Assembly (NCBI GenBank): GCA_037043235.1
Contig: JAWRVZ010000093.1
Location: forward strand, 1,424,501-1,488,500
Length of the DNA: 64,000 nucleotides
Origin: Rhodeus uyekii
Lineage: Eukaryota; Chordata; Actinopteri; Cypriniformes; Acheilognathidae
Direction of reading: 5' to 3'
Shown here one piece after another: positions 1-21,850 of the stretch. Position 1 is the first letter of the stretch. Each line of letters starts with the position of its first letter. A program made the position numbers and the translations under genes. Below the pieces are notes generated by a model. The model did not search any database and had not been told where the DNA came from. It saw only the letters and a program-made list of their open reading frames with translations.

Positions 1-452
1 AACATATTTTTCAATAGTGCTGACTGCAATGATGGATTTTTACATGATTAGTCCTAAATCGTATGAACAACATTTAAACACTTGACTTTCACCACAGAGG
101 GTTTCTAACAAAACAGATTTGACAATTCAATTCATCTAAAAAAATTGACTTGACGCTTCACTTTAAAGGCTTGAGAACATCTGATTTCCCTGGTCCAACT
201 TTCTCAATTAGTTTTCCATTCTGATCTGTCATTTTAATCTTTGACATTTGTGTCAGTTTTCAGCTCAAGTGTTTGGGTGAAAGGCACTGAAATATGGGAT
301 AAACAGAGTCACGATTGGACATAACACTGAATGCAATCACGTTTCAGTTCTGTAATAATATGTGACTGTTGGCAAGCCTGAAAAGGAGGTCTTGTGAATG
401 TTTAGTTTATCTCCCACTGTTATAATCTCTCTCTTTTTTCTCTCCTCCTCAG

Positions 453-731
453 ATCTGTGGTTTTGTAAACGCTATCAGCCCGGTTGGGAATGATCAGCAG
501 AATCTAATGGCTTTCCGCTTCTCTGCTTTTAACCCCATCTTGGACCCCTGGATCTTCATCATCTTCCGTAAGGCGGTCTTCCGCCACATCCGGGAATTCC
601 TGCGCTGCTGCTTCCCCAGAGATGCAGTAAAGACCACAGCTCAAAGCTCCCTGTCCTTCCCGCTGGAGACCGGAGAGGTCAAACACCGCTCTAGCATCCA
701 GAGCAAGATCTACTGCACCCTCCCTCAGTGA
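453..731 (+). CDS. ptgir: Prostacyclin receptor-like GPCR, last coding exon (partial gene)
   Basis: This is the terminal exon of a prostanoid GPCR. It follows a pyrimidine-rich acceptor ending in AG at 451-452 and runs 93 codons to TGA at 729-731. The visible protein covers the end of TM6 or the following loop, all of TM7 and the cytoplasmic tail. TM7 reads FRFSAFNPILDPWIFIIFRK, where DPW is the prostanoid-receptor form of NPxxY. The run FNPILDPW.FI.FRKAVF fits the prostacyclin (IP) receptor better than the EP, DP or TP types. The family couples mainly to Gs and cAMP. A Cys pair follows TM7 (LRCCF) and could be palmitoylated. The tail ends in CTLPQ, so the C-terminal CaaX isoprenylation box of mammalian IP is absent. 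Earlier exons lie left of the window. The adjacent calmodulin gene matches human PTGIR-CALM3 linkage. The exact prostanoid subtype is the main uncertainty. Confidence 0.82.
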   Translation: MCGFVNAISPVGNDQQNLMAFRFSAFNPILDPWIFIIFRKAVFRHIREFLRCCFPRDAVKTTAQSSLSFPLETGEVKHRSSIQSKIYCTLPQ

Positions 732-1480
732 CTCAGTGAGATATATCCCGACCATGAGCCTGGAAAGCCTGCTTGAATGCGTCAAGTGCAATCAAATACA
801 AAAGCATGAACTAATTGCTATCCTGCTATCCATCGCTATCCTGCTCTTCTCTGCGTGTAAACCACAGACTTTGTGTGAATGACAAAGATTTTGACAAATG
901 AGCAGAAAGTGAAGGCACAAACAACCAATGTTCATTTGGGGGAAATGGCACTTACCACAAACCACATACACGTCGCTTCCGTTCACCATTAATCACCAAC
1001 CACTGAACGTCAAGAGTCATGTAGGGGTGGAAAACAATTAGCGTACCACTTTAATTGAAATTGCAGTGTTGAAAATATACAGTGTGACTAGAATGTTACA
1101 GCAGGTTGTTTAGCAGCAGATAACCAATCATAAACTAAAGAGAGATCTGCTTTGAACAGTCACGCTAATTTTCATCCGCTTGGTCTGATATCAGAAACTT
1201 TAACTGAAGTCATAGCAATATTTCCACATAAGTTATTAAACTAGATTACTTAAACAGGGTTAACATAACCCAAGATACCAAGTTAACAATTTCAGGTGTG
1301 AGAAGACCATTTGGTATGAACTCATGCTAGTTAAAGTTGTAATGCCTAAATAGTTAAATGTTGTACAAGAGTGCATTTTTGTGACAAAATTAAGATTACA
1401 TTTAATTTTCATGATGGTATGCAAGAATGGTATCTTTAACTGTAATGGCTTAATGTAAATAATAAAAATGAAAGGTATTT
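732..1480 (+). other. Probable 3' UTR of ptgir
   Basis: AT-rich non-coding sequence follows the ptgir stop. A canonical AATAAA lies at 1461-1466, about 730 bases after the stop, and would set the transcript end near 1480. No other coding signal was seen. Transcript evidence is lacking. Confidence 0.4.
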
Positions 1481-1520
1481 GAGCTCCAGGTGAGATGAGA
1501 GCATTTCAATGGGAAGATAT

Positions 1521-1830
1521 CTGGGGTCTCATTTATAAAATTGTGTGTAGGATCCCTACTAAAAGTTTACGTGCACCCAAAAGCCAAAAATGGTATGTGT
1601 CAAAAAATATTCAATATATATAAAATGTATATAAAACCGTTCGTATGCACACCTGTAAGCAATGTTTCCTTTATAAAGCACAGATCAGTGCACACAGTTC
1701 TCTGGTAAGCTGCACACATTCTCCCGTCAAGTTTGTTTTTTATAGATCACAACCTTTGCGTGGAAACCTGCGTACGTACGTTTCCAGTCACGTTTTGTGT
1801 GTACGCACGTTTCATAAATGAGACCCCTGG
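1521..1830. mobile_element. Short TIR element (MITE), about 310 bp
   Basis: The ends are inverted copies: GGGGTCTCATTTATAAA near 1523 and its near-perfect complement TTTCATAAATGAGACCCC ending near 1828. The interior is non-coding and has CGTACGTACG-type palindromic stretches. I found no clear target-site duplication, so the superfamily is open (hAT-like or Harbinger-like ends). Confidence 0.65.
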
Positions 1831-4800
1831 TGTTTAATGTTTAGTTGTGTGGTACAGGAGTTTAGTGGGGGTTACTCGCCTGCCAAAACTGAAACCAAGC
1901 GATCAGGGTTGAGTATAAAGAAATTAAGGAAGGAAGAGATTTTATCAGCACACAGCTGGTGAGTGCATGGCGTTGTAGGAAATGCTTCTGTATAGTGTGA
2001 ATACATTTGATCATATAGTATGTTTACAATTCAGCTGATATTGAAAGTTCAATCTATCATAACAATGAATGTCTGCTTGCTCTCAAAGCTACTACTATCA
2101 CCTTAAATGACTCAATCAAAATACATTTTTTAGCATTTAAAAAAATTACTTTGAAAATATTATGGTAGGAGCCCTCAGTTTTGTTGTGGCTTTAAATAAA
2201 CCATGCATTGCACTGAGGAAATAGCAACACGTGATAAGCCCTGTTACACTGACACTCCTTTAGGGTTGAAGTGCACAAATGTGTAATAATGGCCTTTAGC
2301 ACTGCACAAAAACACGTTATTTGCAATTGCTTTAGGCCAAGAGTAATTTTTTTTTCTTCCCAATAACAGAGCTGAACAATTTTTTTACAAAGAGAGAAAT
2401 TGCACAGTGAAATAGGGTTGAACGTGCAGGTTCAAAGACAAATCAGAAATTATTATCACAAAATGCATAAAGGATTTTGGAAAATGTAGAATTAAAGCAT
2501 GACATTTCAGTAAAAGCTAATTTTTTTTTCTTTTTTTATAAACCTAATTGCGGAGAAGCATGTCAAAATAGAATTGTTTATTTATAAGCATTACATGCTA
2601 AATAGGAAAATCTAACAAATAATGAGAATTAATTTAGCATCCTCTCATAGTATCACATTCATCACATAAACAATGCGGTTTCATGAAAATGACCCACTAA
2701 CCATCTGTATCATGATTTGGAGGTACAGGAAGCTTCCAAATTAACTAAACAAACCAAGTCTGGGTGTAAATTCATGTCCCTAATATGTTTGCTAAGAGCG
2801 TGCAGTGTCTGCATGCATGCATGATGTGAATCTGTCCTGTTGTGATGTGATATTTTGTGTATTTGTTTCTTTGCACAATATTGTACAGTCGATACCGTTT
2901 CATGCACATTGGGTTTGTTCATACAGTGTTGACTAAAGCTAGAAACAATGGCCTCAATACAGAACAACACCCTGTCCAAGCAAATGCCCGCCCGTCTTTT
3001 ATTACTTCAGGCTGTTACTGGGATAATCATTACATATATAATATGTTATAATGATTTTGACACAAGCAATTATGTGGTTTCATTTCACAAAAATAATTCT
3101 GAAAAATACTGACATGTACAAATAAAAGCACTGGCCTAAAATTTGAGATATTAAAGATATGATTTTTTTGTATAATAAATAAAAGCATGAGCACACATTG
3201 GATGTGAAAGGAAAGGAGTGGATAGGAAGAATTCAGAATATAATCATAAAGTTCAGCTCAAACTACTTCTATTCATACTCTTTCATCCAGTTGCTGAAAC
3301 TTCTTTGTGCAATATATTTTAACACATTTCAGGCAATTTAAAGATGGAATTAAATTGAAGGTACGACAATTTTGTATTGGACTATGGAAAGGGCGTTGAG
3401 TACCAGAACTGGCTTAACTGTGGCATAAGATGGGAGGGTTTAATTTTTGCAACAGGCAGATAGTTTTTCTAGATTCGCTGTGTTCACTGACAAAGCTGCT
3501 TGGTTTGAAAGTAACTTCTGTGGGATCAGTGCTTCGTTATTGACAATAAACAATGAATGTATGACAATGGACCTTTTGGACGCAATTTCACATCTATAGA
3601 TGTCAAGTGGAGCATATCACAGGGAAGGCCAAATTATGCCATTATGATTAATTACAAAGTAAATGCACAGATTAATTGTTCACAATAAAACCAGTAACAT
3701 GCACTGGGAAAATAAGTGTCATTGAACTTCATTGATTTAATGTTAACCATTTTTCAAATCTCCCTGCTGATAATAAACTTGAACGACCATCACAGGCATT
3801 CTGGCATTGTGCGTTTATGAGAGCAAATGCATGTTTGCTCTGTTATTGTAATGCTGCAATGCTTCAGTGGGTGTATAAAGTGTGACCGATATGGACAGCT
3901 GTCCTGCATTTACTGTCCCTCTCTGTAATGAATGGGCACGAACCGCACTGACCACCTGTCGTTAACACGCAACAGCAGCTCAGATGTCATTAAGCGCTTA
4001 CAATCAACTAGCAATGATTATGAGATTGAAATTAAGCTAAGAAATATAACTAAACTTTCAGGTAATCCTGGCAAACAGCACAGATTTTAAATGCAGTATT
4101 GTTCATGTCCTTACATCTGAAAGAGTCAGACAAGCGAGTCTTGGCAGCAGAATACAAATACGATTATACTTAACGAGAGACTTAATTATAGGAAGTGTGT
4201 TATTTGGACTACTGGAATTAAAGTGTGTGGTAATTGCAGTTTCATTAGGGAGTGGTGATTTATTGATCGCTGAAAGATGTGTTCATAGTTACAGCTTTAA
4301 AGTTGTTGTATTAAATCATACTGCATTTGACACTGTCGCTTAGTAACTGCTTGCAATCTCAAGAACAAAATTAAACACAATTAAAAAAGTTTAGCTAACT
4401 CCCATTATACGCAATAAAGCCGTGCACAAAAGTTCTGCCGTTTTGAGTGGATTCTGACTAAATTAAACATCTGATTCGCCGTTGTGTTCATGTGCTCAAC
4501 AGATACATCTGCGATTGGCTACAAAGCTCAACGATGTAAAAACACGACGTAAAAAGAAACCTTTGATGCACGTCACTTACGCAAATGAGCGTTTTAAAGC
4601 AGCAGGTACCTTTACTGAAGAGCGGCAGGTCACATTAAAAAATCAGATACATTTTTGGCAGGAAAAAGATTTATTTTGCTCGTCGCCGAAATATTTTTAA
4701 TGCAAGAAAACCTCTGACGTGTGTTACATAGGCCTAAAAGGAGAAGTTAGGCGAGAGGAAATAAGAAAGAGGGATTCAAGCAGAGAAAGACTGCTGGTTC

Positions 4801-6335
4801 AAAGGGGAATAAAGTTTAAAAACTATGAAAACAAACATTTGGCACAGGAGAAAAATGGACAATAATACCAAGAACATGTAAAAAAGGTTAATTTGGATAG
4901 CTTGCTGACTATGCACACAAACCTGAACGCTTGCGTTTATTTATTTATTTTTATACTAGTTTTTCAGCTTTTTTGACAAGTATACATCTTGTATTTGTTT
5001 TAAAATTATGTTAATTATTTTTTTAGCATTACTGTTGTTTTCAGTAATGCTAAAAATTGATTTTATTTAAAAATAAACCATATTCTGGCCCCTTGAAAAG
5101 TCTCTAACATTTGTCCCACTAGCAACGGCCCGGATTCTGGGAATTGCAGCCCAGGAAATGTGAATATAAGAGTATCCTTCCTTCAAAGTACAAAATAAAT
5201 TAATAAATAATGCCAGATTATTGTGGGAATAGAGAGGGAGGAAAATTAGTACAATTCAAATGAACAAAAAGACGAGGAATGAGCATTAACCTGAATTCTT
5301 TATTCATAATGTCATGTTATCTGCTGCTAAATGGCCATTTATCTTACATTACCAATGCCTTTAGATTTCAAAACTCAAATATGACTTTTCTAATTTTGCA
5401 AATGTTTCATGACAACTGTTTTGACTATTCTATATTAGTTCACTGAGATAGGAGACAATTCAGACAATTTAATGTAATTTCTTTGTATTATATTACATTA
5501 TTATTTTCAATCAGCACCGTGTTTCTGAATACGGATGTGAAACGAGCTAAATGTCCTTGAGAATCTGTTTCATATTCTCTACCAATTTCATCGTACTAGA
5601 TTTAATTTTCAATACCGCATCTTGCGTGTCTTATTTTGACTATGCTTCACATCACATTTTTTCAGTATTACACAGACGAAAGGAAGGATGAATCCAGCAT
5701 CAAATGGGGATTTATGATAACAGGGCCTGTTTGATTGGAAATTAGATGCTCGTTGACGTCAAGCACACAGATGTTTGGCCTTTATAGAGTCGTGAATCTA
5801 ACGCTTGACATTTCAACACCAGTGACAGCAGCTGGTATTTACGGTCGTATTTGAAATCCATATAAAGGTCTACTAATTCTTTCCAATAGTGCAAGTCAGG
5901 ATTAGTCCAAGACAAATTGGTCTTTGAGAGTGTGGAAAGGGAGCATCAGTGAGGGAAAACAATAGCATTGATCAAACCCAGCATATATTTAGAAGAGAGA
6001 GAGAGAGAAGAGGATGGCCCCAGAGGAAAAGAAGAGCAGAGAGAAGAGCTGTCCAGCAAAAAGAAGAAACATAGCAACTGTTCAATCCTCCTTCATCCTT
6101 TCCTTGACCATCCAAAATGTGAGACATTCAAACCAACCAATCAGTTAATTAAAGATTACAACTTTCCCCATCGTGCTAAAGGTGTGATCACTCGTAGAGA
6201 CCCAATGTGTATCAACACCTCTTGACTTAAGGAAATCCAAATGCTCCTTGTGGTAAGAAAGAGGTACAGCAAATGTCTTTGTTCATTTTCAAATATCTTT
6301 GATTATTTTTAACTATATATACACTATATAATACA
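1831..6335. other. Intergenic DNA without recognised genes
   Basis: AT-rich DNA between ptgir and the repeat-rich stretch at 6.3 kb. I see no splice-bounded coding exon, RNA gene or clear transposon end. The short ORFs here have no recognisable motif. A purine-rich GAGA/GAAGA run lies at about 5993-6070. Confidence 0.5.
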
Positions 6336-6343
6336 GTCTAGAT

Positions 6344-6540
6344 CAGGGGTGGCAAACCTTTGGCCGGCTCTTTGACCACTCTTTTGCGGCTCTTCAGTCT
6401 CCACATGTTCTGTGTTGACAATCGCAATTTATTTTTAACAGAACCTCTCGTGCAATTTAACGAGGCTCCTATTGACTGACAGGAGCTGCTTCCTGACCGA
6501 CCGGGAAAAAGCATTGGGCTGATTAACCCCGTCAACAATC
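6344..6540. mobile_element. Probable hAT-type transposon end (fragment)
   Basis: The sequence CAGGGGTGGCAAACC at 6344 has the CAGGGG start and GC-rich follow-on (TTTGGCCGGCTCTTTG) seen in hAT-family ends of fish. I could not find a matching inverted end or a repeat of the left flank GTCTAGAT, so the element is either truncated or its right end has decayed. Confidence 0.4.
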
Positions 6541-7013
6541 GTGAACAGGTCTACAATGAGAATGAGTATGAGGTCAAAATCTTTCCACACCAATGTTTTT
6601 GTAAAGAAGCATGATAGAGCGCCAAGTTCAGAGTTACTAAATCCTGCTGTAAGGGAATGATTATTACAAGTGTAAATCAAATTGTACCCGCATAGTTTTA
6701 CTGCAGCTATAATGGAAAATAGCAGAGCATTCAACCCAGGAGACAATTTCAACACATGTACACATGTAACTTGAAATTGCAACTCAATTCCAGTCCTGCA
6801 GTTATTCCAGTTTACACAAGATGCATGGCCTAGAATGCATAGCATCTATAACCTTTAACCTTTCACACAACACCTTCAGTAAAGTAATCATGTGTTTTAA
6901 AGAAAAACGCAGCTAAGTCAATAGCTAGAAGCCTTGCATGAACAATGCAACAAAACTCAAGATTTTTACCTGTATGTGCAAATCGCTGATCTTTGCCCTT
7001 AGAAAGCGGTTTC

Positions 7014-7340
7014 CTATTCTTCTTCAAATAAAAAGTGGTCGACCCCTACCCAGTGACCAGCATTTTTCCTCTGTATGGCCCATTTTCTGACAGGAAGTGT
7101 AAAATCTGATCTCTTTGCCACGGGTTGCTTGCTATGATCTCCTGGAGTTTGGACACTTTCATGACTCTTCATCGCCTTAAGAACTGAAATAGGCACACTT
7201 TCTTGAGCTGTGGCTACCGAACAATACACTCCTGATTCATTAGAGCAAGTCTCTTCCAAGTGAACGTGCTTTTTAGTCTCATCGCCGTTAAGCTTTTTGG
7301 GAGGCATTGACTTTTTAGCAGTTAGTTTAGCTTTGAGATC
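7014..7340 (-). CDS. Unrecognised exon-like ORF (hypothetical, possibly transposon-derived)
   Basis: A minus-strand open frame follows a good acceptor (CCGTTGCAG, AG at about 7341-7342) and ends at TAG at 7014-7016, giving about 108 codons. From its first ATG at 7307 it encodes 97 residues. The start is Lys-rich (KAKLTAKKS, then MPPKKLNG), the middle is polar, and the end is acidic (FLFEEE). Composition looks more protein-like than most chance ORFs nearby. I recognise no domain, and the exon lies between a hAT-like end and a SINE. It may be a lineage-specific exon, a decayed gene or transposon-encoded. Confidence that it is translated is low. Confidence 0.22.
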   Translation of the reverse strand, partial: DLKAKLTAKKSMPPKKLNGDETKKHVHLEETCSNESGVYCSVATAQESVPISVLKAMKSHESVQTPGDHSKQPVAKRSDFTLPVRKWAIQRKNAGHWVGVDHFLFEEE

Positions 7341-7388
7341 TGCAACGGTAAAAATTTCCCTTCCATCATACCATTAAACAATGAAAAC

Positions 7389-7533
7389 GTTCCTGTAGCT
7401 CGACCAGTAGAGCATTGGTGTTTAGCCATGGGTTTGATCCCAGGGAAAGCAAGAAATGATTCAATGTGTTCCTTGAATGCAATGTAAGTCGCTTTGGATA
7501 AAAGTGTCTGCCAAACGCATAAATGTGAATGAA
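7389..7533 (+). mobile_element. tRNA-derived SINE copy
   Basis: The head carries A-box-like (CTGTAGCTCGACCAGTAGAGC) and B-box-like (GGTTTGATCCC) promoter motifs from a tRNA ancestor. The tail is the fish SINE type GCTTTGGATAAAAGTGTCTG followed by CCAAACGCATAAATG. The same family occurs at 7781, 14013, 14850, 30850 and 37772. Confidence 0.85.
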
Positions 7534-7780
7534 AACAGATTTACCCATTCCATGGACAGATGGTCAGCTTTAATCTATTCAAAAGTTCAACTGTGAAAAA
7601 AAGTGATAACGATCAAAATAAATTTCAGAAAAAACCGTAAGGGGTTTGGCTGCAGGACTGTGGAATAACTAAAGAAACGTGATCAACAAGGTGGTAGAAA
7701 GCTGTACATTTCTTGTCTATTTACAGAAATAGACTGTATAATTATTGTATAAAATATATAGTATATACACTAATATATAC

Positions 7781-7938
7781 ATTTGGCAGACGCTTTTATC
7801 CAAAGTGACTTACATTGCATTCAAGGTGATTGGATTCAAGAAACACATTGACATTCTAATCAGTTTTTGCTTACCCTGGGATCGAACCCTTGACCTTGGC
7901 GTTGTAAACAATGCTCTACTGGTCGAGCTACAGGAAAG
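7781..7938 (-). mobile_element. tRNA-derived SINE copy (reverse)
   Basis: Reverse-strand copy of the family at 7389. The tail is at the left (ATTTGGCAGACGCTTTTATCC), the B-box-like GGGATCGAACCC is near 7878, and the head complement ends near GAGCTACAGGAAAGC. With the 7389 copy it forms an inverted pair about 250 bp apart. Confidence 0.85.
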
Positions 7939-7939
7939 C

Positions 7940-9555
7940 TTGTAGTATTGTATAGCTACAATAGACTGCTACTTATACCAATGACGGAAATAAGCAGTTA
8001 CAATAGCAAAATATGTTGGAGAGAGTTGCTATAGTGTGACTATATTGTATTGCAGAATAGGTAGCATATAAATGTTAATACAAAATCAAAACAAGTTAGC
8101 ACATTTTATTCTAAAGGGTTTATGGTTATGGTTACACTGAAAATTGCTGTCAACTTTAACAATTTGGTAACAATTTGTCACAAAATTTTTTTTTAAATAA
8201 ATACATTTTAAAAATGCAGTAAAGGCTACAATACACTACACAACTTTTGTCCAGATTTTCCCCTGATTTACAGTCTGGACGAGACTAGAAGTTGCCAGTC
8301 TGCAGATTTGAGTTAATGGATTTCACAGAAAACATTATTTACTTAGCTTCAGGCTATATGAATCCGTCCAGGTGAATGATACTAATAAGTGTATTCCAGC
8401 TGCTGTAAGAGTGCGGTTGCAACAGGTTATGGTGGGAAGGCAGTGGCACTATTAGGTAGAACGAAGGAAAGTTAATTTGGATTTCGAATAACTAATGGGG
8501 TGATAACGTATTGATAAGTGCAATGATTTCAAACAAATGACCCAAAAAGTACATTTAAATCTTTTTTTCTGAGTGGAACTGTACAGAGAAGAAACTAGAC
8601 TATCTTCTCCTTACTTTGCCAATGGATCAATAACACACATCAGCTTCAACACTATTCAACACCACACAAACTTTTCCACAGGTCAGTGGAAGTGCTTTAG
8701 ATTAGCATCCCACTGTAATCTACACAATTTTCCCATTACGCTCTGGTGTGAAAGTGAACTAGCTTAGCATTTCTCATTATAGCGGTTATATCCAGTACCA
8801 ACACCGTAATATATCTGGAAATACACAAATCTCTGATATAGTTGAGGTAATCTAGGCGGCTTGAACATTTCTGACACTTGGAAAGACCAAGTAATGATAA
8901 CTCTTGTCTACATACTCTTAAAGATTAATACTTATGGTAAACATTTAAGTAAACATTAAACCCCGAGTTTAACCAATTATAGTGATGCTTACCTTAGCAA
9001 ACAACGTGGATTAGCATCCTGTCGTGACTGAGAAAAGTTTTAGCAATCAGGGCAAAAGGCGGGAAACGATCTTCATTTTTGATTAAGAGTTAAGGTGGAA
9101 GAAGATAATCAAGCTTTCTTTTTTACTCAAAGTAGTTGAAAGTTTTTTTTTGCTTTTAAATAAACCCTGAAGTACAAATGTTTGTTCACAGAGTAATGCA
9201 AAATATCGAATAGGTGACTCAACACCGCCATCAGCTGTTCCAGCTTACATATTTCACTCACAATCACTCTTGTGGTTCTCAACCTTTTAACTCAACAATT
9301 ACTGCTAAACGCGCTCAGTGTCTGTAAATGAAAAATGTAATCAAAATTATTGTATTTGTAAGTATTAGCAGGTGAATGTTCTTCACTTGTTCTGAATTAC
9401 ATGACTTTCCCATGACTAGAAATCACTTTTAAAATTAAGATACCTCAGAAATATATCAAGATTTTCTATGGACCTAGAAACTTTGGTTCTTTTTCAACAA
9501 TTAAATTACATAATCCCAATAATCTATTAGTACCCCAATAAGAGATCCCTTTACA
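7940..9555. other. Intergenic DNA without recognised features
   Basis: AT-rich DNA with no splice-bounded exon, RNA gene or transposon end that I can support. Confidence 0.45.
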
Positions 9556-9559
9556 AAAA

Positions 9560-9740
9560 TTAACCATGGTTTTATTCTAGAAGTAGTAACCCTTTTTTTA
9601 GTGTCTTTTTCATTTATAACAACCGTTTTACTACAAACACCATGGTTAAACTATTATTACCGCAGTAAAACCACGGTAAATACAACCATGTTTTATTGGG
9701 AGGATTTATTTGTAGTAAAAACATGGTTAATCTTCAAGTT
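9560..9740. mobile_element. Palindromic MITE-like repeat
   Basis: Inverted arrays of ACCATGGTTTTA and AAAACATGGTTAAT-type motifs bracket about 180 bp, with internal copies (CACCATGGTTAAAC, ACCACGGTAAA). The layout resembles short foldback MITEs common in fish. Exact ends and target duplication are unclear. Confidence 0.5.
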
Positions 9741-10029
9741 ACTCTTAAAGCAAGTTGTTACTTCTAAAATTCATGCATTTACAATTAAATATTATATGAA
9801 ATGCCCTGGGTGAACTTTTCTGCATTGCTCATCTTACGCAAAAGGGAAAAGGAGATGTGCCCCTACTTAACCCCCAGATTACAGCTCTGTCCAGCACAAT
9901 CCTAAGAGTTAAACCCAAATATAGGTTAGATTCGCCTGCTGACCTCTCAGGTGAGTGAGCGGATTAGTTTGGAGCTCATGACAAAACCTGACAAGCCACA
10001 GTTGCACATGAAACACAGAAGTGTACGCA

Positions 10030-11514
10030 TAAACATATACATGTATTTTTATTGGAAAACACTGATACATATTTCACATATTATCCATACAGATTTCACA
10101 TGTTGACTATTCCCCATCCAATCGCTCATTATCCAACCCTGCCAACACGAAATTCAAGACAGTCCAGAAAAAGAGTAAGATATGCAATGTAAAGCTCTTC
10201 CACAGGAGTAATATGTTTTGGCTAGGAAAAAAACAACAATCATGAGACGAATAACAAGCCCTTCTTAGTAACCATAGTCTTACAAGCAGCATAATTGAAT
10301 ACATAGTCCATCCGTTCCCCCGTTCGTCAGTTTAACCTTTATCGGTCGCCTCGCAAGCAGAGCGCAAATGAAATTAGGAGCACTTGACAACAAGAGGAGT
10401 GACAAACTCACGAGAGCAGGAGACAAATGTGCCGTTTGAGCAGCAGGTTCCTCTTCTGTGGTTGAATGTATAATTACACCAAAGTGCAAATATATATATA
10501 GAGAGAGCGATATTTGTGTGTGTATATTCATAGATTGATAACATACTTAGTTGACTACAAGACCTCTTGCAAGAAAGTTGAGGCTTACGAGTATTATGGC
10601 ACATTTTCAAAACCATGGCTCAAACAAAAGTCACAGACCCAACTAGAAGAACAACAGGCGTTGCAAAGTTTACCAGACGTTAATATTGCAGAACAGTACA
10701 TTTATAAAGCATAACACTGATGGGTATCTATGTAATTATATATTTTTACAGTTATGCTATTTGCGTTATTCCATCACATTCTGCTGTGCATACTTTACAT
10801 CTCGACGCTCCCACAAAGTTTGAAGTCATCAGAGACAAAACCCACATTAAAATAAAGGTTTAAACCAGCTGACGATAACCACTGGCAACCAAGTACATGC
10901 CTTACAGCCCGTAAAGACACTCTTCAAGTCGTACGGCACCGTTAAACCGCAGAGTATGAGTATGACGTCGGGTTTTTACAATATGTACGTCTTTCCGTTG
11001 CGTTCCGAGTCTTTAAAAGGAGAAGGCAATACACAAAAGCATGACTTCACCACAGGGGTCACGCGCAAAAGTTTTCGCTCAGTTTGTATTAAAGGCAGCA
11101 CTGTGACCCTGGACTAATTACCACAATGTTTTAGCATTATTATTATTACTATTATAGTTTTTTTGGAGCAATGAAAGAACACGTTTTCTGCATTTGAAAC
11201 GCTGCCGTTCTAGGCGTGGACTTCAACTCGTGTGCGACTAAAGAGACGTTCTGTCCTCAAAATTTGTGTCAGGTCTGGAGTTTGACTCCAAAAGGGCTCA
11301 TGCAGTTATGCTTGGTCCATTCACTTCTGCTGGGACGATTCTGCTAATTGCTTCTGAATTGTGTTTTTGTTTTGTGTTGTTTGTAAGAGATCACAGAATT
11401 TGACATTCTAAAACTCTGAAGTAAACTTGAGATTTTTTTCTTTTTAAAGACAGAGTGATCTTAGTAGGACAAGCAATGTAAGAGAGAAAGAGAGATACAG
11501 GATAAGACGATCCT
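10030..11514 (-). other. Probable 3' UTR of calm3
   Basis: Sequence downstream of the calmodulin stop codon on the minus strand. An AATAAA on that strand (plus-strand TTTATT at 10048-10053) would place the poly(A) site near 10030, giving a 3' UTR of about 1.5 kb. Long 3' UTRs are usual for vertebrate calmodulin genes. Extent is inferred from the signal alone. Confidence 0.45.
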
Positions 11515-21647
<10,133 letters not shown>

Positions 21648-21850
21648 TGTTGAGCAATGTCCGTCCGATAAATGTGTGTAAAATCAACTGCTGGGAGCTG
21701 GTGGTGTTTTATATGTTGGCGTAATACGCTGGACCCGACAGAGAGAGAGTGACCGACTCGCCGCGGATAGAGGTGTAGTAATGCGCCACCGCTGCGCTCT
21801 GGCCTCATTCACACTGTATCCCTCCGCGCTAGCTCATCTTATTACCGCAC
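21648..21850 (-). promoter_or_regulatory. calm3 5' UTR and core promoter
   Basis: Upstream of the ATG-only exon. On the minus strand a TATA-like ATATAAAA lies at 21714-21707, about 60 bases before the ATG, implying a short 5' UTR of about 35 nt. Further upstream the DNA is CpG-richer than its surroundings (GCCGCGG and several CG steps around 21755-21830), consistent with a broadly used promoter. The start site itself is inferred. Confidence 0.55.

Noticed and set aside
7389..7460. tRNA gene suggested by A- and B-box-like motifs
   Set aside because: The same motifs recur in six copies with a common SINE tail, and the tRNA-like part cannot fold into an intact cloverleaf by eye. It is a SINE head.
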